Source of the DNA: CAYWNA01 sp964459305
GTDB lineage: Bacteria; Planctomycetota; Planctomycetia; Pirellulales; Pirellulaceae
DNA length: 31,009 bases
Assembly: GCA_964459305.1 (NCBI GenBank)
Contig: CAYWNA010000159.1
Span: 1 to 31,009, forward strand
Reading direction: 5' to 3'
The notes under the pieces were generated by a model that saw nothing but the letters and a program-made list of their open reading frames with translations, ran no database searches and was not told the DNA's origin. This document shows, one piece after another, positions 15,041 to 23,989 of the stretch (its first letter is position 1; every line of letters begins with the position of its first letter). A program made the translations under genes and the position numbers.

Positions 15041-18015
15041 TTCAGTGAAACTGGAACGCTGCTGCGCACGCGCGTCGGTTTGCTTGGATCGTTGCCTTGC
15101 CACTGGACGATGACTCGGTTCGGCAGCGTTACCATGGCTCTGCCTCGGAGTTCACGGTAGGGCGAGCAAGTCTCCACAAGTCGCTCTGTCCGTGGGTCGT
15201 ACTCGAAGCCGAAGTCGTGGGAACCGCACACGACTGTACGGTCGCCTTGCCGCTGGATTGCGTTGATCGGCATTGGTCGGTGGTGATCGCCGTCCAAGGT
15301 CAACGTGGCAAAGGCGGGCTGTGCAAAACGCTCGGCTTGATCGCAAGCCACGTTGCCCCAGGTGCCTGTCAGGACAAGCTGGTGGCCGTCTTCCTGTTGG
15401 ACCACCTGCGACAGTGGCAGCGGGCGGTGCGGCTTGACCGTCAAGTCGACGCCGGCGCCCCTGATCCGCGTGGCGTCATACAGCCACAGTGTGTTGCCAT
15501 CGGTGCCTTCCATCAGCACGGCTGTGCGGCCGGCAAAAACGTATCTGTCGACGACATGTCGCTCGGCGGGATTGCGACTGTGCAAGATGGTGATCGTTCT
15601 CTGGGCGTCACCGGCTGTGACGATTCTGACCGCCGTCAGTCCCGCGCTGGAGGTCGGCAGTGACGCGACACGCTCGACCACTGGTTTGTCCCTCTGCGGT
15701 TCCCAGAGGGTGACGAACCGGCTGCGCAGATCCTTCCCGTCGCGGCGGATGATGAGCTTTGGCATGCGGTTTTTCTCGACCAGGCTCATGTCGTCGGCCG
15801 CACCGCGCCGGCAGCTTGGCGCCGTGGCCGTGAATACGCGCCCAACTGTCGGTTCCAGCACGTGAAGGCGGACGTTGGCGTAACCTTCGTCCTTCGCGGC
15901 GAGCATCGCCTCGAACGGTCCTGCGATGTCTCCAACATTGACGTCTCGAATCACGCCGTACCATGGATCCACTTCGTCCGTCGCCAAACGCCAGGCGTTG
16001 AGCCCTCGTTCGGTTCGCTGCTTCATATATTCGGAATGCGCTGGCGGTTCAAAGGGCAGGCGATCATCTGCGTAGCTCTCGCCGTAGAATCGTAGCGGCA
16101 AATTTACCGTCAATGTCTGGTCGATTACGCCGCTGCCATGCGCCATCCACTCGTGCACATTGCCGCCTTCGATTTCGAAGATGTCGACCACCAAGTTGTT
16201 CTGTTCGCCGACGGGAATCAGCATCAACACGCGCCGGAAAGTGCGGGTCTGTGGATACACGTGTGGCGCCGACACCTCGACGACCTGCACCTCGTCGCGC
16301 ACGGGATGCCACGACAGCAGCCGTCCTGGATCGTTAACCTGCTGTTGCGAGTGCCGATCCACCACGACCAGGTTATGCCCGAGGCTTCGATCAGCATAGG
16401 GTCGATAGGTGTGCACATAGCCGATGTCGCATACCAAGTCTTCCCGGTACGGCCATAGGATCAGGTTTAGCATATCCCGGTGGTCGTGGCCCCAGTTGCC
16501 GGAGAAGTTCAAGTGGGCCTGGAACTGGTTGTTTTCCGCTCGCCGGCCGCGGCCCAGGATCGCGTGGCTGTAAGCATGGAACAGCAACGGCCTGGTCTCC
16601 TCCTGCGGAGGCTCCGCGCCATCGCTGTACTGCCAATGCGTATCGTCGACGGTGACGTAGTTGCCGCTGGGATAGGTCATGCGCGATAGTGTCTCGACGG
16701 AGCGCCGCAGCGGCGGAAGGTCGCGCATCAAGTCCATGCTGTCGATACGGGTGCCGTCGATCGAGGAAACGAACCCTTGCGGATCGTCATAACCGCGACC
16801 GATCTGGCACGCCCGCTCCATGTTTACGATATGCTGCCGGAAATACGACGGACCTTCGGGAAACACGCCATCGGCCATAATGGTCTTTTCGACCATTTGC
16901 TCGATCTTCCACCTGGCGTAGTGAACCAACTCGGGCACGCCGATCGCCGCGCCGATGCAGATTAGGCCACGTGCTTGGTAGGGGATGTAATTGCTGAGCG
17001 CCGAGTCGGGTTGCGGGAAGTGCACGTCATACAGGATGGCGTCCCGCGCGGTGTACAGGAACAAGTCGTGGTCGATGACCGAACGGGAATCGCCGCCGTC
17101 GGCAATCTCGTCCAACCAGTCCCACACAGGGGCGTTCTGAATGAGGTCGTAACCCACGGCCATCTCCTCGGGGCCGTTGCCCAAGCCGGAGTGATATTTG
17201 TCGTACCACAGGCTGGCGTAGACGATATACTCGTCGACTGGCCGGAAACGGCCCTTTCCCTCGAATCCGGAATGATAACCGCGGGCAATCTTGGGCCAAT
17301 GCGGTACGGCACCAGCAAAGTCGTACAAGATTGCGGCGGCCCGCTTAGCGTAGCCGAGGTCTTTGGTCCGATGGTACAAGATCCCCAGTAATCGCACCGC
17401 ATTGGTTAGTTCGCGCACCCGCATGCCATCCATAAACTCGGCCTGCACGTAGATCCGCTTGCCCTCCGGCGTGTCGTGGTAGGGGTACTGCTGATCGTCG
17501 CCCTTGGGCCCGGTGATCCGAAACGTACCCGTAGGCGGAAAGTGTTCCAGGGGATCAAGCAACCTGCCCTTCGTATCGCGCAGCTCGTGCGGTTTTTCCG
17601 GCGTCCAGACCAGATAGCCGGTGTTGGGCAGGTGGGTTGTTTGACGACTGCGCGCTGGCATGACGCGAGCGTTACCCGCTAATCGGTTCCGCCGTGGCAC
17701 CATCCCCAGAAACGCCTCTGGTCCGACTCGCATGAACAGCCTAGCCTGCCGACGCAGTTCCTCCACCTGCTTTTCGTCCAGCGAATCGGCATACGCCGCC
17801 AGTTGCGGATTGCCACGCTGCTGGCGAGGCAGCACTTCGAGTCTTCCGACCCATGCCGTGGTCGGAAAGAACCCGCCGTAGAACTCCTCGGGCGAAACGC
17901 CTTTCGGGATGTCGGGTACGGCCAGTCCCGCAGCCTGCCGTTCCGCCATTAGGATCATTGCCAGTACCACACAGAGCATCAACCTCACATGGCGGTTGTT
18001 TAGCTCGAACGTCAC
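15013..18015 (-). CDS. Heparinase II/III-like polysaccharide lyase
   Basis: This 1000-residue protein starts at a GTG (18015) with a ggggag ribosome binding site. A hydrophobic signal (VRLMLCVVLAMILMAERQAAGLA) exports it. An alpha/alpha-toroid part of ~450 residues (RAAAILYDFAGAVPHW, YHSGFEGKGRF) precedes the beta-sandwich domain. The motif FSGNWGHDHRDMLNLILWP includes His and Asp residues typical of heparinase II/III-like lyases. A long C-terminal beta-rich region follows. It probably cleaves uronic-acid-containing, possibly sulfated, polysaccharide by beta-elimination outside the cytoplasm; the exact substrate cannot be read. It stands divergent to the sulfatase. Confidence 0.8.
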   Translation of the reverse strand: MTFELNNRHVRLMLCVVLAMILMAERQAAGLAVPDIPKGVSPEEFYGGFFPTTAWVGRLEVLPRQQRGNPQLAAYADSLDEKQVEELRRQARLFMRVGPEAFLGMVPRRNRLAGNARVMPARSRQTTHLPNTGYLVWTPEKPHELRDTKGRLLDPLEHFPPTGTFRITGPKGDDQQYPYHDTPEGKRIYVQAEFMDGMRVRELTNAVRLLGILYHRTKDLGYAKRAAAILYDFAGAVPHWPKIARGYHSGFEGKGRFRPVDEYIVYASLWYDKYHSGLGNGPEEMAVGYDLIQNAPVWDWLDEIADGGDSRSVIDHDLFLYTARDAILYDVHFPQPDSALSNYIPYQARGLICIGAAIGVPELVHYARWKIEQMVEKTIMADGVFPEGPSYFRQHIVNMERACQIGRGYDDPQGFVSSIDGTRIDSMDLMRDLPPLRRSVETLSRMTYPSGNYVTVDDTHWQYSDGAEPPQEETRPLLFHAYSHAILGRGRRAENNQFQAHLNFSGNWGHDHRDMLNLILWPYREDLVCDIGYVHTYRPYADRSLGHNLVVVDRHSQQQVNDPGRLLSWHPVRDEVQVVEVSAPHVYPQTRTFRRVLMLIPVGEQNNLVVDIFEIEGGNVHEWMAHGSGVIDQTLTVNLPLRFYGESYADDRLPFEPPAHSEYMKQRTERGLNAWRLATDEVDPWYGVIRDVNVGDIAGPFEAMLAAKDEGYANVRLHVLEPTVGRVFTATAPSCRRGAADDMSLVEKNRMPKLIIRRDGKDLRSRFVTLWEPQRDKPVVERVASLPTSSAGLTAVRIVTAGDAQRTITILHSRNPAERHVVDRYVFAGRTAVLMEGTDGNTLWLYDATRIRGAGVDLTVKPHRPLPLSQVVQQEDGHQLVLTGTWGNVACDQAERFAQPAFATLTLDGDHHRPMPINAIQRQGDRTVVCGSHDFGFEYDPRTERLVETCSPYRELRGRAMVTLPNRVIVQWQGNDPSKPTRVRSSVPVSLNHEDGSFGL

Positions 18016-18180
18016 TTCTCGACTCCCCTGATTACGACACGCACGACAGATTCCAATTCATATCGACGGTCGCGGCCGCCTTACCGATCAGTCTACATCC
18101 CTGACCCGTCCCAGCAAGCGAACTGTTCGGGACAGCGCGGTGTTTAGATACGTTGACAGGGCGTGTGTGTGCTTGACAAT

Positions 18181-18277
18181 GGGGTCGGGTGTTCAGAAAT
18201 TCACTTTTCGCGGTCATGCGTTTTGCGATCCCCCTGCGTTATCTCCGCAAAAAATGAATTTCTGAACACCCGACCCC
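18181..18277. repeat. Palindromic mobile-element-like repeat with 23-bp perfect arms
   Basis: Arms 18181-18203 and 18255-18277 (starting GGGGTCGGGTGTTCAG) are perfect reverse complements. The stem continues inward with two mismatches for another ~10 bp. GGGGTCGGGT-type ends are known from REP/REPIN elements linked to REP-associated tyrosine transposases. It lies in the 290-bp divergent region between the lyase and sulfatase genes and could influence transcription of either. Confidence 0.75.
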
Positions 18278-18305
18278 TAAGCCTATTACCGTTTGAGGAA
18301 CGAAA

Positions 18306-19937
18306 ATGTCCTTCCAGCCTCTAGACGCCTTGAAGATGACGTGGTTTGTATTGTCGGCATGGGCATGCGCGACCTGGCTCTATGCCGCGGAAGCGGATCG
18401 AGTGGCTCGCCCGAATATCGTGCTGATCATGGCTGATGACATGGGATACTCGGATATCGGCTGCTACGGCGGTGAGATTCGTACGCCGAACCTTGACCGC
18501 CTCGCTGCGGGCGGACTGCGATTCTCCCAGTTCTACAACTGCGCCCTGTGTGGGCCGTCACGCGCGTCGTTGATGACCGGTCTTTACAACCAGCAGGTCG
18601 GTGTCCAGCAGTGGACCGGGCTGCTGAACAATCGGTGCGTGACCGTGGTGGAACTCTTGAAGCAAGCAGGCTACTCGACAAATGCCGTGGGTCGACTGGA
18701 TATGACCACGGCGGACAAGTGGCATGATCCCCAGCAGATCGCCCGGCACGTCGATCGGTTCTTCGGCAGCACGGGGCATTCGGGACCGGGCAACTACTTC
18801 AAATCGGTGCGCGAAAGCCCGTTCTGGCTGGACGGCGAGCCGTATGTGTTCCCTGCCCAGGGCGCATACAAGACGGATTTGATCACCGATCGCGCAGTAG
18901 AGTTTATTGGCGAAGCGGTCGGCAAGCGAAAGCCGTTTTTCTTGTACGTATCACACTACGCCCCGCACTGGCCGCTGCACGCCAAGCTTGATGATATCGC
19001 CAAGTATCGAGACATCTACACAAAGCTCGGCTGGGACGAACTGCGAAGGCGTCGGTACCAGCGCTTGACTGAAATCGGGCTCATCCAGGACACCTGGACG
19101 CTCGCGCCGCGCGATCAGCGAGTGCCTCCCTGGCAGGACGCCGAACACAAACCATGGGAAGCGGAGCGTATGGCCGTCTATGCGGCTCAGATCGACTGCC
19201 TGGACCAGAACATCGGCCGAATCCTCGAAGCGATTCGTGGTGCGGGTGTGGAGCAAAACACGCTGGTCTTGTTCCTGTCGGACAACGGTGCGTCCGACCA
19301 GGTGTGGCGCCGTGCGCTCGATCGGCAAGGCAGCACGTGGCGAGTGGACGGCACACTCACCCAAGTCGGCAACAATCCGGCAATCATGCCGGGTGGCCCC
19401 GACACGTTCGTGACCGGCGGCCCGCCCTGGGCCAATGTTTCCAACACGCCCTTCCGCCAATACAAAGCGACGTGCCACGAAGGCGGAATCGCTACGCCGC
19501 TGATCGCCTACTGGCCAGATGTGATCCGAGAGAATGGCAAAATCACGAATCAGGTGGGGCATATCATCGACGTCACAGCCACGTGTCTCGACGTGGCGGG
19601 CGTCACGCATCCAAGCCGTTTCCAGAACCGCAACGTGCAACCATTGGAAGGCAAGAGCCTTCTACCGATCCTCCACGGCCGAAAGCGTGACGGCCACGAG
19701 ACGCTATGCTGGAACGTCAGCGGCAGCCGGGCCGTCAGAATGGGCCGATGGAAACTGGTCGCCGCCAGAGGCAGGCCCTGGGAGTTGTACGACCTGGAAA
19801 CTGACCGCACCGAGACGAACAACTTGGCCGGCCAGCATCCCGAAAGAGTCGAAACCATGACGGGCGCCTACCAGACTTGGGCACAACGATGCGGCGTGGC
19901 CGGCGCTGGCAGTGGCAAGAAGTCGAAATCCAAATGA
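18306..19937 (+). CDS. Sulfatase (S1-type, formylglycine-dependent)
   Basis: The 543-residue protein has a hydrophobic export signal at its N-terminus. The sulfatase signature follows: PNIVLIMADDMGYSDIGCYGG with metal-binding Asp44/Asp45, and ALCGPSRASLMTG with Cys82 in the CxPSR motif that is converted to formylglycine. A second metal-site motif FLSDNGASDQ is near residue 324, and FRQYKATCHEGGIATPL supplies Lys/His. The enzyme hydrolyses sulfate esters, probably of sulfated polysaccharides, in the periplasm or outside. Maturation needs a formylglycine-generating enzyme, not in this window. The start at 18306 has an agga ribosome binding site. It is divergent from the heparinase-like gene. 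Confidence 0.92.
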   Translation: MSFQPLDALKMTWFVLSAWACATWLYAAEADRVARPNIVLIMADDMGYSDIGCYGGEIRTPNLDRLAAGGLRFSQFYNCALCGPSRASLMTGLYNQQVGVQQWTGLLNNRCVTVVELLKQAGYSTNAVGRLDMTTADKWHDPQQIARHVDRFFGSTGHSGPGNYFKSVRESPFWLDGEPYVFPAQGAYKTDLITDRAVEFIGEAVGKRKPFFLYVSHYAPHWPLHAKLDDIAKYRDIYTKLGWDELRRRRYQRLTEIGLIQDTWTLAPRDQRVPPWQDAEHKPWEAERMAVYAAQIDCLDQNIGRILEAIRGAGVEQNTLVLFLSDNGASDQVWRRALDRQGSTWRVDGTLTQVGNNPAIMPGGPDTFVTGGPPWANVSNTPFRQYKATCHEGGIATPLIAYWPDVIRENGKITNQVGHIIDVTATCLDVAGVTHPSRFQNRNVQPLEGKSLLPILHGRKRDGHETLCWNVSGSRAVRMGRWKLVAARGRPWELYDLETDRTETNNLAGQHPERVETMTGAYQTWAQRCGVAGAGSGKKSKSK

Positions 19938-19973
19938 CGTATTCGAATGTCTCACTTCGGCGGAGAACATGTT

Positions 19974-20043
19974 CGCAGTACCGCCGTCAGGCGGAAAAGC
20001 GGCGTGTTTGCCGGATCAAGGCCGCGTAAACGCGGTACTACGA
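19974..20043. repeat. REP-like palindrome (GTACCGC/GCGGTAC type)
   Basis: The ends cgcagtaccgc and gcggtactacg form an imperfect inverted repeat with internal GC-rich stems. It lies between convergent sulfatase and membrane-protein genes, a common place for REP sequences. Confidence 0.6.
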
Positions 20044-20098
20044 ACCGGAGCCAATTCCCCAGCGCGCCGGCATGCCTGAAGGATCGCTGGGTTTCTCG

Positions 20099-20578
20099 CT
20101 ATTCCTCAATGGCACGTGCCGAGTGCTTCGCCCTTCGCCACGAACAGACGTGCGACCACAGCAGTGTGTTGAGGACCACTACGAGCAAGAACGTGCCGGG
20201 TTGGGCCAGTCCTGAATGCCATCCGCAGTACCGGCAGACGAAGTGGTGGATCAAGGCCAACGGAAACATGAACACCCACGCGATCGCCCACGCCAAGGTG
20301 GCCATCCAATCCCCGTGGACGCGCGTCATCCAATACGCGACCACAACCGCACCCAAGGTGACCAACACATGGAGGATCGCCAGCGCGCCAGACACAACGC
20401 GTCGCTGGACGACGATCTCGCGATGCAAATGAGCGACCAGAACCAACGGGCCGACGACCAGCAGTGCCAAGTCCAACGCCTCGACCATCCCCCACTGAAT
20501 GAAGCCCATCAACAGAACGGACCATATCGTTACCGCCAGCAGCATGGTGCGAAGACTGAAGCGAAACGCCAGTTTCAT
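20099..20578 (-). CDS. Multi-pass membrane protein with FRFSLRT N-terminus
   Basis: From the ATG at 20578 (MKLAFRFSLRTMLLAVTIW) the protein has 159 residues; longer open frames upstream lack the motif start. The basic FRFSLRT start followed by a membrane helix is a planctomycete-typical N-terminus. Four hydrophobic segments are visible (LLAVTIWSVLLMGFIQW, ALDLALLVVGPLVLVAHL, GALAILHVLVTLGAVVVAYW, LAWAIAWVFMFPLALI), with a possible fifth (TFLLVVVLNTLLW). Function unknown. It converges on the sulfatase gene. Confidence 0.7.
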   Translation of the reverse strand: MKLAFRFSLRTMLLAVTIWSVLLMGFIQWGMVEALDLALLVVGPLVLVAHLHREIVVQRRVVSGALAILHVLVTLGAVVVAYWMTRVHGDWMATLAWAIAWVFMFPLALIHHFVCRYCGWHSGLAQPGTFLLVVVLNTLLWSHVCSWRRAKHSARAIEE

Positions 20579-20731
20579 CGGTCTTGACCCGTGGGATAGG
20601 TACGTGGTCTTGATTCGAGCGTTCCCACTCGGCAGGATACCATGATACGCTGAGTCCATAGAATCACATAGAGCACGTGGATGGAACAGGACGTCCGACA
20701 AGAAGAGACTGTCAATCTTGCCCGCTTCCGA

Positions 20732-20791
20732 TATCCGTGTGCGCTGGTAGTTGCAGAGGCAGGTAACGCACACGGATAGAGTCACACGGAT
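20732..20791. repeat. Dispersed imperfect palindrome, copy 2
   Basis: The left end has atccgtgtgcgc and the right end has ggatagagtcacacggatg, the same ends as copy 1 at 13597-13650. The middle differs. Confidence 0.6.
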
Positions 20792-20862
20792 GGATGCGAA
20801 AAAACAAGACGTTATTATTGGCCCCGTGAAGTCGCGTTCCCGACATAGTGGAGGCACGAGAA

Positions 20863-22497
20863 ATGAGTCTATACATTTCGCGGACGAGTCTGACCTGTAG
20901 CCGAACTCGCCAGAGTTTGGTTTTTCCCCACGCAGACCAAAGTCTGGCGACTTCGGCTACATGCGGAAAAGTGTCAATCCTGGCCGCCGGTGGCATAACC
21001 CACCACAATCTCTGGCTCTTGGCAGCACTGGCAACGAGTTGGGCCGCGCTGCTCGTTGCGACGGTCTGTGCTGAAAACCCGACAGATCGAGTGGCCGACT
21101 CCGCCGTTCGGCCCATTGGTGGCGAGGCCCAGATTTTCGTTGACGACTTGTTGCTGGCTCGCAAGAGCGGCGTGGTTCGTCGAGTGCATCCTTGCGAGAA
21201 ACTCGCCGAGCCCGTGATGGTGTCTGCGAAGCCATGGGAGCAAGATGGCATCGACCAGCGGATCTATGTCTATGGAACTGTGCGGCGCGATTCCGGGATG
21301 GGCCTGTTTCGCATGTGGTACAACCGACTTCACCTAGTGCTGCAGGCTACCTCGACCGACGGGCTGCACTGGCAACGGCCTGAGCTTGGGCTGTATGAGT
21401 TGGCCGGATCGAAGAGCAATAATGCCGTCCTTTCACACTTTCATAGCCCAAGCGTCGTCTACAACGATCGTGCAGCCGATCCGGAGCAACGCTACAACAT
21501 GCTGGGATATAGCAGAGCGTCGAAGCGCGGCTACCACGCGGCCCATTCGGCCGACGGTGTGCACTGGAAGCTGTACCCAAAGAACCCGGTGCTGCCCGGC
21601 GGCGACACGTGTACGCTGGCCTACGACCCAAAGACAGAGGAGTACTTGGCATTTCATAAGCTTCATCGCGAGCACCGTGGTGAGCGACGGCGGCTGGTCT
21701 ACTTGGCAACCAGCCGCGACATGCAGTCGTGGTCCGAACCGAAGCTCGTGATGGCCCCGGACGAACAGGATGACGCGCAAGTGCAGGGCGAGGGCGGTCG
21801 GTTTTCGCAGTTCTACAACATGTCGGTTTTCCCCTACGGCAGTCAATTCCTGGGTCTGGTGACGCATTTCCGCTACACGGGACCGCCAAAGGAGCGCGGA
21901 CCGCTGCAGAGCGGCGACGACGGTCCCATCGACGTGCAATTGGTCCACAGCCGCGACGGCCGCGCTTGGCACAGGTGCGAGGATCGCTCACCCGTCATCC
22001 CCAACGGACCACACGCTTACGATGCCGGCTGCATCCTGGGCGTGACCAACGGGCCGGTGATCGTCGGCGACCAGTTGTGGCTTTACTACACAGCCATCAC
22101 CACAACGCACGCCGGCTATGTCCCAAAGAAAAAGATCACCATCGCGTTGGCCAAGTGGCGGCTGGATGGATTCGTGTCGCTGGAAGCGAGCGGGCAAGGT
22201 GGCATCGTCGAAACCGTACCGCTTCAGTGCGCAGGAGACCAACTGACGGTCAACGCCGATGCTGTCGACGGAGCCTTGACAGTCGCCGTGCTTGACCGAT
22301 CGGCCAAACCGATTCCCGGATACGGTCACGACGATTGCATCCCCCTGTGTCGCGATTCCGTGCGGCAATCAGTCCGGTGGAAGGAGTGTAACCGCTTGCC
22401 GACCGACAGGCCGTTTCGCCTCCAATTCCGCCTGAGAAACGTCAAGCTGTTCAGCTTTTCGGTGAGGATCCCGGAAGAATCACGCGACGGAGGGTAG
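20863..22497 (+). CDS. Secreted glycosidase-like five-bladed-propeller protein
   Basis: The ATG at 20863 has a ggagg ribosome binding site; it yields a 544-residue protein. The export signal (LWLLAALATSWAALLVATVCAEN) begins only at about residue 50, because a REP-like palindrome (20897-20960) is embedded in frame ahead of it. The body consists of repeated propeller-like blades (ATSTDGLHWQRPELGL, AHSADGVHWKLYPKNPV, ATSRDMQSWSEPKLV, VHSRDGRAWHRCED) as in GH43/GH32-like proteins. The C-terminal ~90 residues are a beta-sandwich (LQFRLRNVKLFSFSV). It probably binds or hydrolyses glycans in the periplasm. The catalytic set was not traced. Confidence 0.7.
   Translation: MSLYISRTSLTCSRTRQSLVFPHADQSLATSATCGKVSILAAGGITHHNLWLLAALATSWAALLVATVCAENPTDRVADSAVRPIGGEAQIFVDDLLLARKSGVVRRVHPCEKLAEPVMVSAKPWEQDGIDQRIYVYGTVRRDSGMGLFRMWYNRLHLVLQATSTDGLHWQRPELGLYELAGSKSNNAVLSHFHSPSVVYNDRAADPEQRYNMLGYSRASKRGYHAAHSADGVHWKLYPKNPVLPGGDTCTLAYDPKTEEYLAFHKLHREHRGERRRLVYLATSRDMQSWSEPKLVMAPDEQDDAQVQGEGGRFSQFYNMSVFPYGSQFLGLVTHFRYTGPPKERGPLQSGDDGPIDVQLVHSRDGRAWHRCEDRSPVIPNGPHAYDAGCILGVTNGPVIVGDQLWLYYTAITTTHAGYVPKKKITIALAKWRLDGFVSLEASGQGGIVETVPLQCAGDQLTVNADAVDGALTVAVLDRSAKPIPGYGHDDCIPLCRDSVRQSVRWKECNRLPTDRPFRLQFRLRNVKLFSFSVRIPEESRDGG
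20897..20960. repeat. REP-like palindrome inside the glycosidase-like gene
   Basis: Arms 20897-20921 and 20936-20960 (GTAGCCGAA...) pair at 23 of 25 positions around a 14-bp spacer. The element sits between the start codon and the signal peptide, and the reading frame passes through it. Confidence 0.8.
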
Positions 22498-22517
22498 GCT
22501 ATGTCGCAGCCGGAATG

Positions 22518-22568
22518 TTGGAGTCCAGGCTTCAGCCTGCCCCGCGCAGCCTAAAGGCTGTACTCCAA
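22518..22568. repeat. REP-like palindrome upstream of the Gfo/Idh/MocA gene
   Basis: Arms 22518-22539 and 22547-22568 (TTGGAGT.../...ACTCCAA) pair at 18 of 22 positions. It lies between the propeller gene and the oxidoreductase start at 22623. Confidence 0.7.
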
Positions 22569-22622
22569 CGCAGAAACAGAACACGAGTTGGAAGCATCAC
22601 CAACGAAAAAGGGGACCCGAAG

Positions 22623-23963
22623 ATGAGCGAGTCGATCTCACTTAAGCGAAAGCGATGCGGGACCGGGGAGTCGCCCGTGTCGCGCCGCCGGTTTCTCGCC
22701 GGCGCTGCGGGAGCGGCAGCGCCGCTGTTCGTCCCCGCGTCGACTCTGGGAAGGAACGGCCGGACGGCGGCCAATGACCGCATCCGCACGGGCCACATCG
22801 GTCTCGGGGGACGAGGCAGTGGGCTTGCGGGTGCGTTCATCGGCGATCCGACTACGCAGGTGATGGCCGTCTGCGATCCGTTTCTATCGAAACGCGAGAT
22901 GGCACAGCGGCGCGCCAACGACCGCTATGCCGAGGAAATCGGCCGGGGCACCTACAAAGGCTGCGAAGCGTACAGCGACTTTCGCGATCTGGTTACGCGC
23001 GACGACATCGACGCCGTGGCGATTGCCTCGCCTGAGTTCTGGCACGCCCTGCACTCGGTATGGGCGATGCGGCATGGCAAGGACGTTTACTGCGAAAAGG
23101 CAATGACGCTGACTGTCTACGAAAGCCAAGCGGTTCGCGAGACTGTGCGGCGGCACGCCCGTGTGTTTCAGCTCGGCACGCAACAGCGCTCGGACCGCAA
23201 TTTCCGCTTTGCCGCCGAATTGGCGTTGAACGGCTGCTTGGGAAAACTTCACACCGTCAAGGTGGCGGTACCCGGCGGCCGCGCTTTGGCCGTGGCCGAA
23301 CCGGCGCCCGCGCCGCCGGAGCTCGACTATGAGATGTGGCTCGGCCCCGCGCCGTACACGCCGTACAACAACATCAAGTGCAGCTACAATTGGTACTTCA
23401 TCTACGACTATTGCATCGGCTGGATTGGCTCGTGGGGCGTACACCACGTCGACAGCGCGCTTTGGGGCGCGCCGATGTTCGCCCAGGGTCCGATCGAACT
23501 CCAGGGCACGGCGGTGTTTCCCGCCAAGGGCCTGGCGAGCACGTCGATGACGTGGAAGGTCGATGTTTTGGCCGAAGACGGCACTCGCATGACCTTCACC
23601 GACGACAGGACCCAGCCCCATGGTGTTCGCTTCGAGGGCGATCGCGGTTGGGTACACGTGGTGCGTGGCGGGATCCAGGCCGAGCCGGCTTCATTGCTGA
23701 AAGCCAAACTCAAGCCCAACGACATGCGTCTGTACGAGTCGCGCAGTCACCACGGCAACTTTCTGGAGTGCATCCGCACGCGACGTGATCCCGTGTCCGA
23801 CGTCGATGCCGGCTTCGCGGCAACCGTGATGACGATCGTCTCCGACATCACAACGCGTCTGGAGCGGAAGCTCACCTGGGACTGGAACACAGAACAGTTC
23901 GTGGGCGACGACGTGGCCAACAGCATGCTGCGCCGGCCGATGCGAAGCCCTTGGACATTGTGA
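22623..23963 (+). CDS. Tat-exported Gfo/Idh/MocA-family oxidoreductase
   Basis: The ATG at 22623 has aagggg upstream; longer in-frame starts run through the REP-like palindrome. The 446-residue protein has a twin-arginine signal (SRRRFLAGAAGAAAPLFVPAS). The Rossmann motif is HIGLGGRGSGLAGAF, and CEKAMTLTVYESQAV is the EKP-type loop near the active site. GSWGVHHVDSALWG holds the His/Asp expected of this family. It uses NAD(P)-type cofactor to oxidise or epimerise sugars and cyclitols. Tat-exported members are abundant in planctomycetes. It follows the propeller gene on the same strand with a 125-bp gap, and precedes the HEAT gene by 26 bp, so co-transcription with the HEAT gene is likely. Confidence 0.85.
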   Translation: MSESISLKRKRCGTGESPVSRRRFLAGAAGAAAPLFVPASTLGRNGRTAANDRIRTGHIGLGGRGSGLAGAFIGDPTTQVMAVCDPFLSKREMAQRRANDRYAEEIGRGTYKGCEAYSDFRDLVTRDDIDAVAIASPEFWHALHSVWAMRHGKDVYCEKAMTLTVYESQAVRETVRRHARVFQLGTQQRSDRNFRFAAELALNGCLGKLHTVKVAVPGGRALAVAEPAPAPPELDYEMWLGPAPYTPYNNIKCSYNWYFIYDYCIGWIGSWGVHHVDSALWGAPMFAQGPIELQGTAVFPAKGLASTSMTWKVDVLAEDGTRMTFTDDRTQPHGVRFEGDRGWVHVVRGGIQAEPASLLKAKLKPNDMRLYESRSHHGNFLECIRTRRDPVSDVDAGFAATVMTIVSDITTRLERKLTWDWNTEQFVGDDVANSMLRRPMRSPWTL

Positions 23964-23989
23964 ATGACACTAACCATGGAGCGATTCCA

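Noticed and set aside
18181..18277. Palindrome as a bidirectional terminator
   Set aside because: It lies between divergent genes and has no terminal T-runs; a REPIN-type repeat explains it better.
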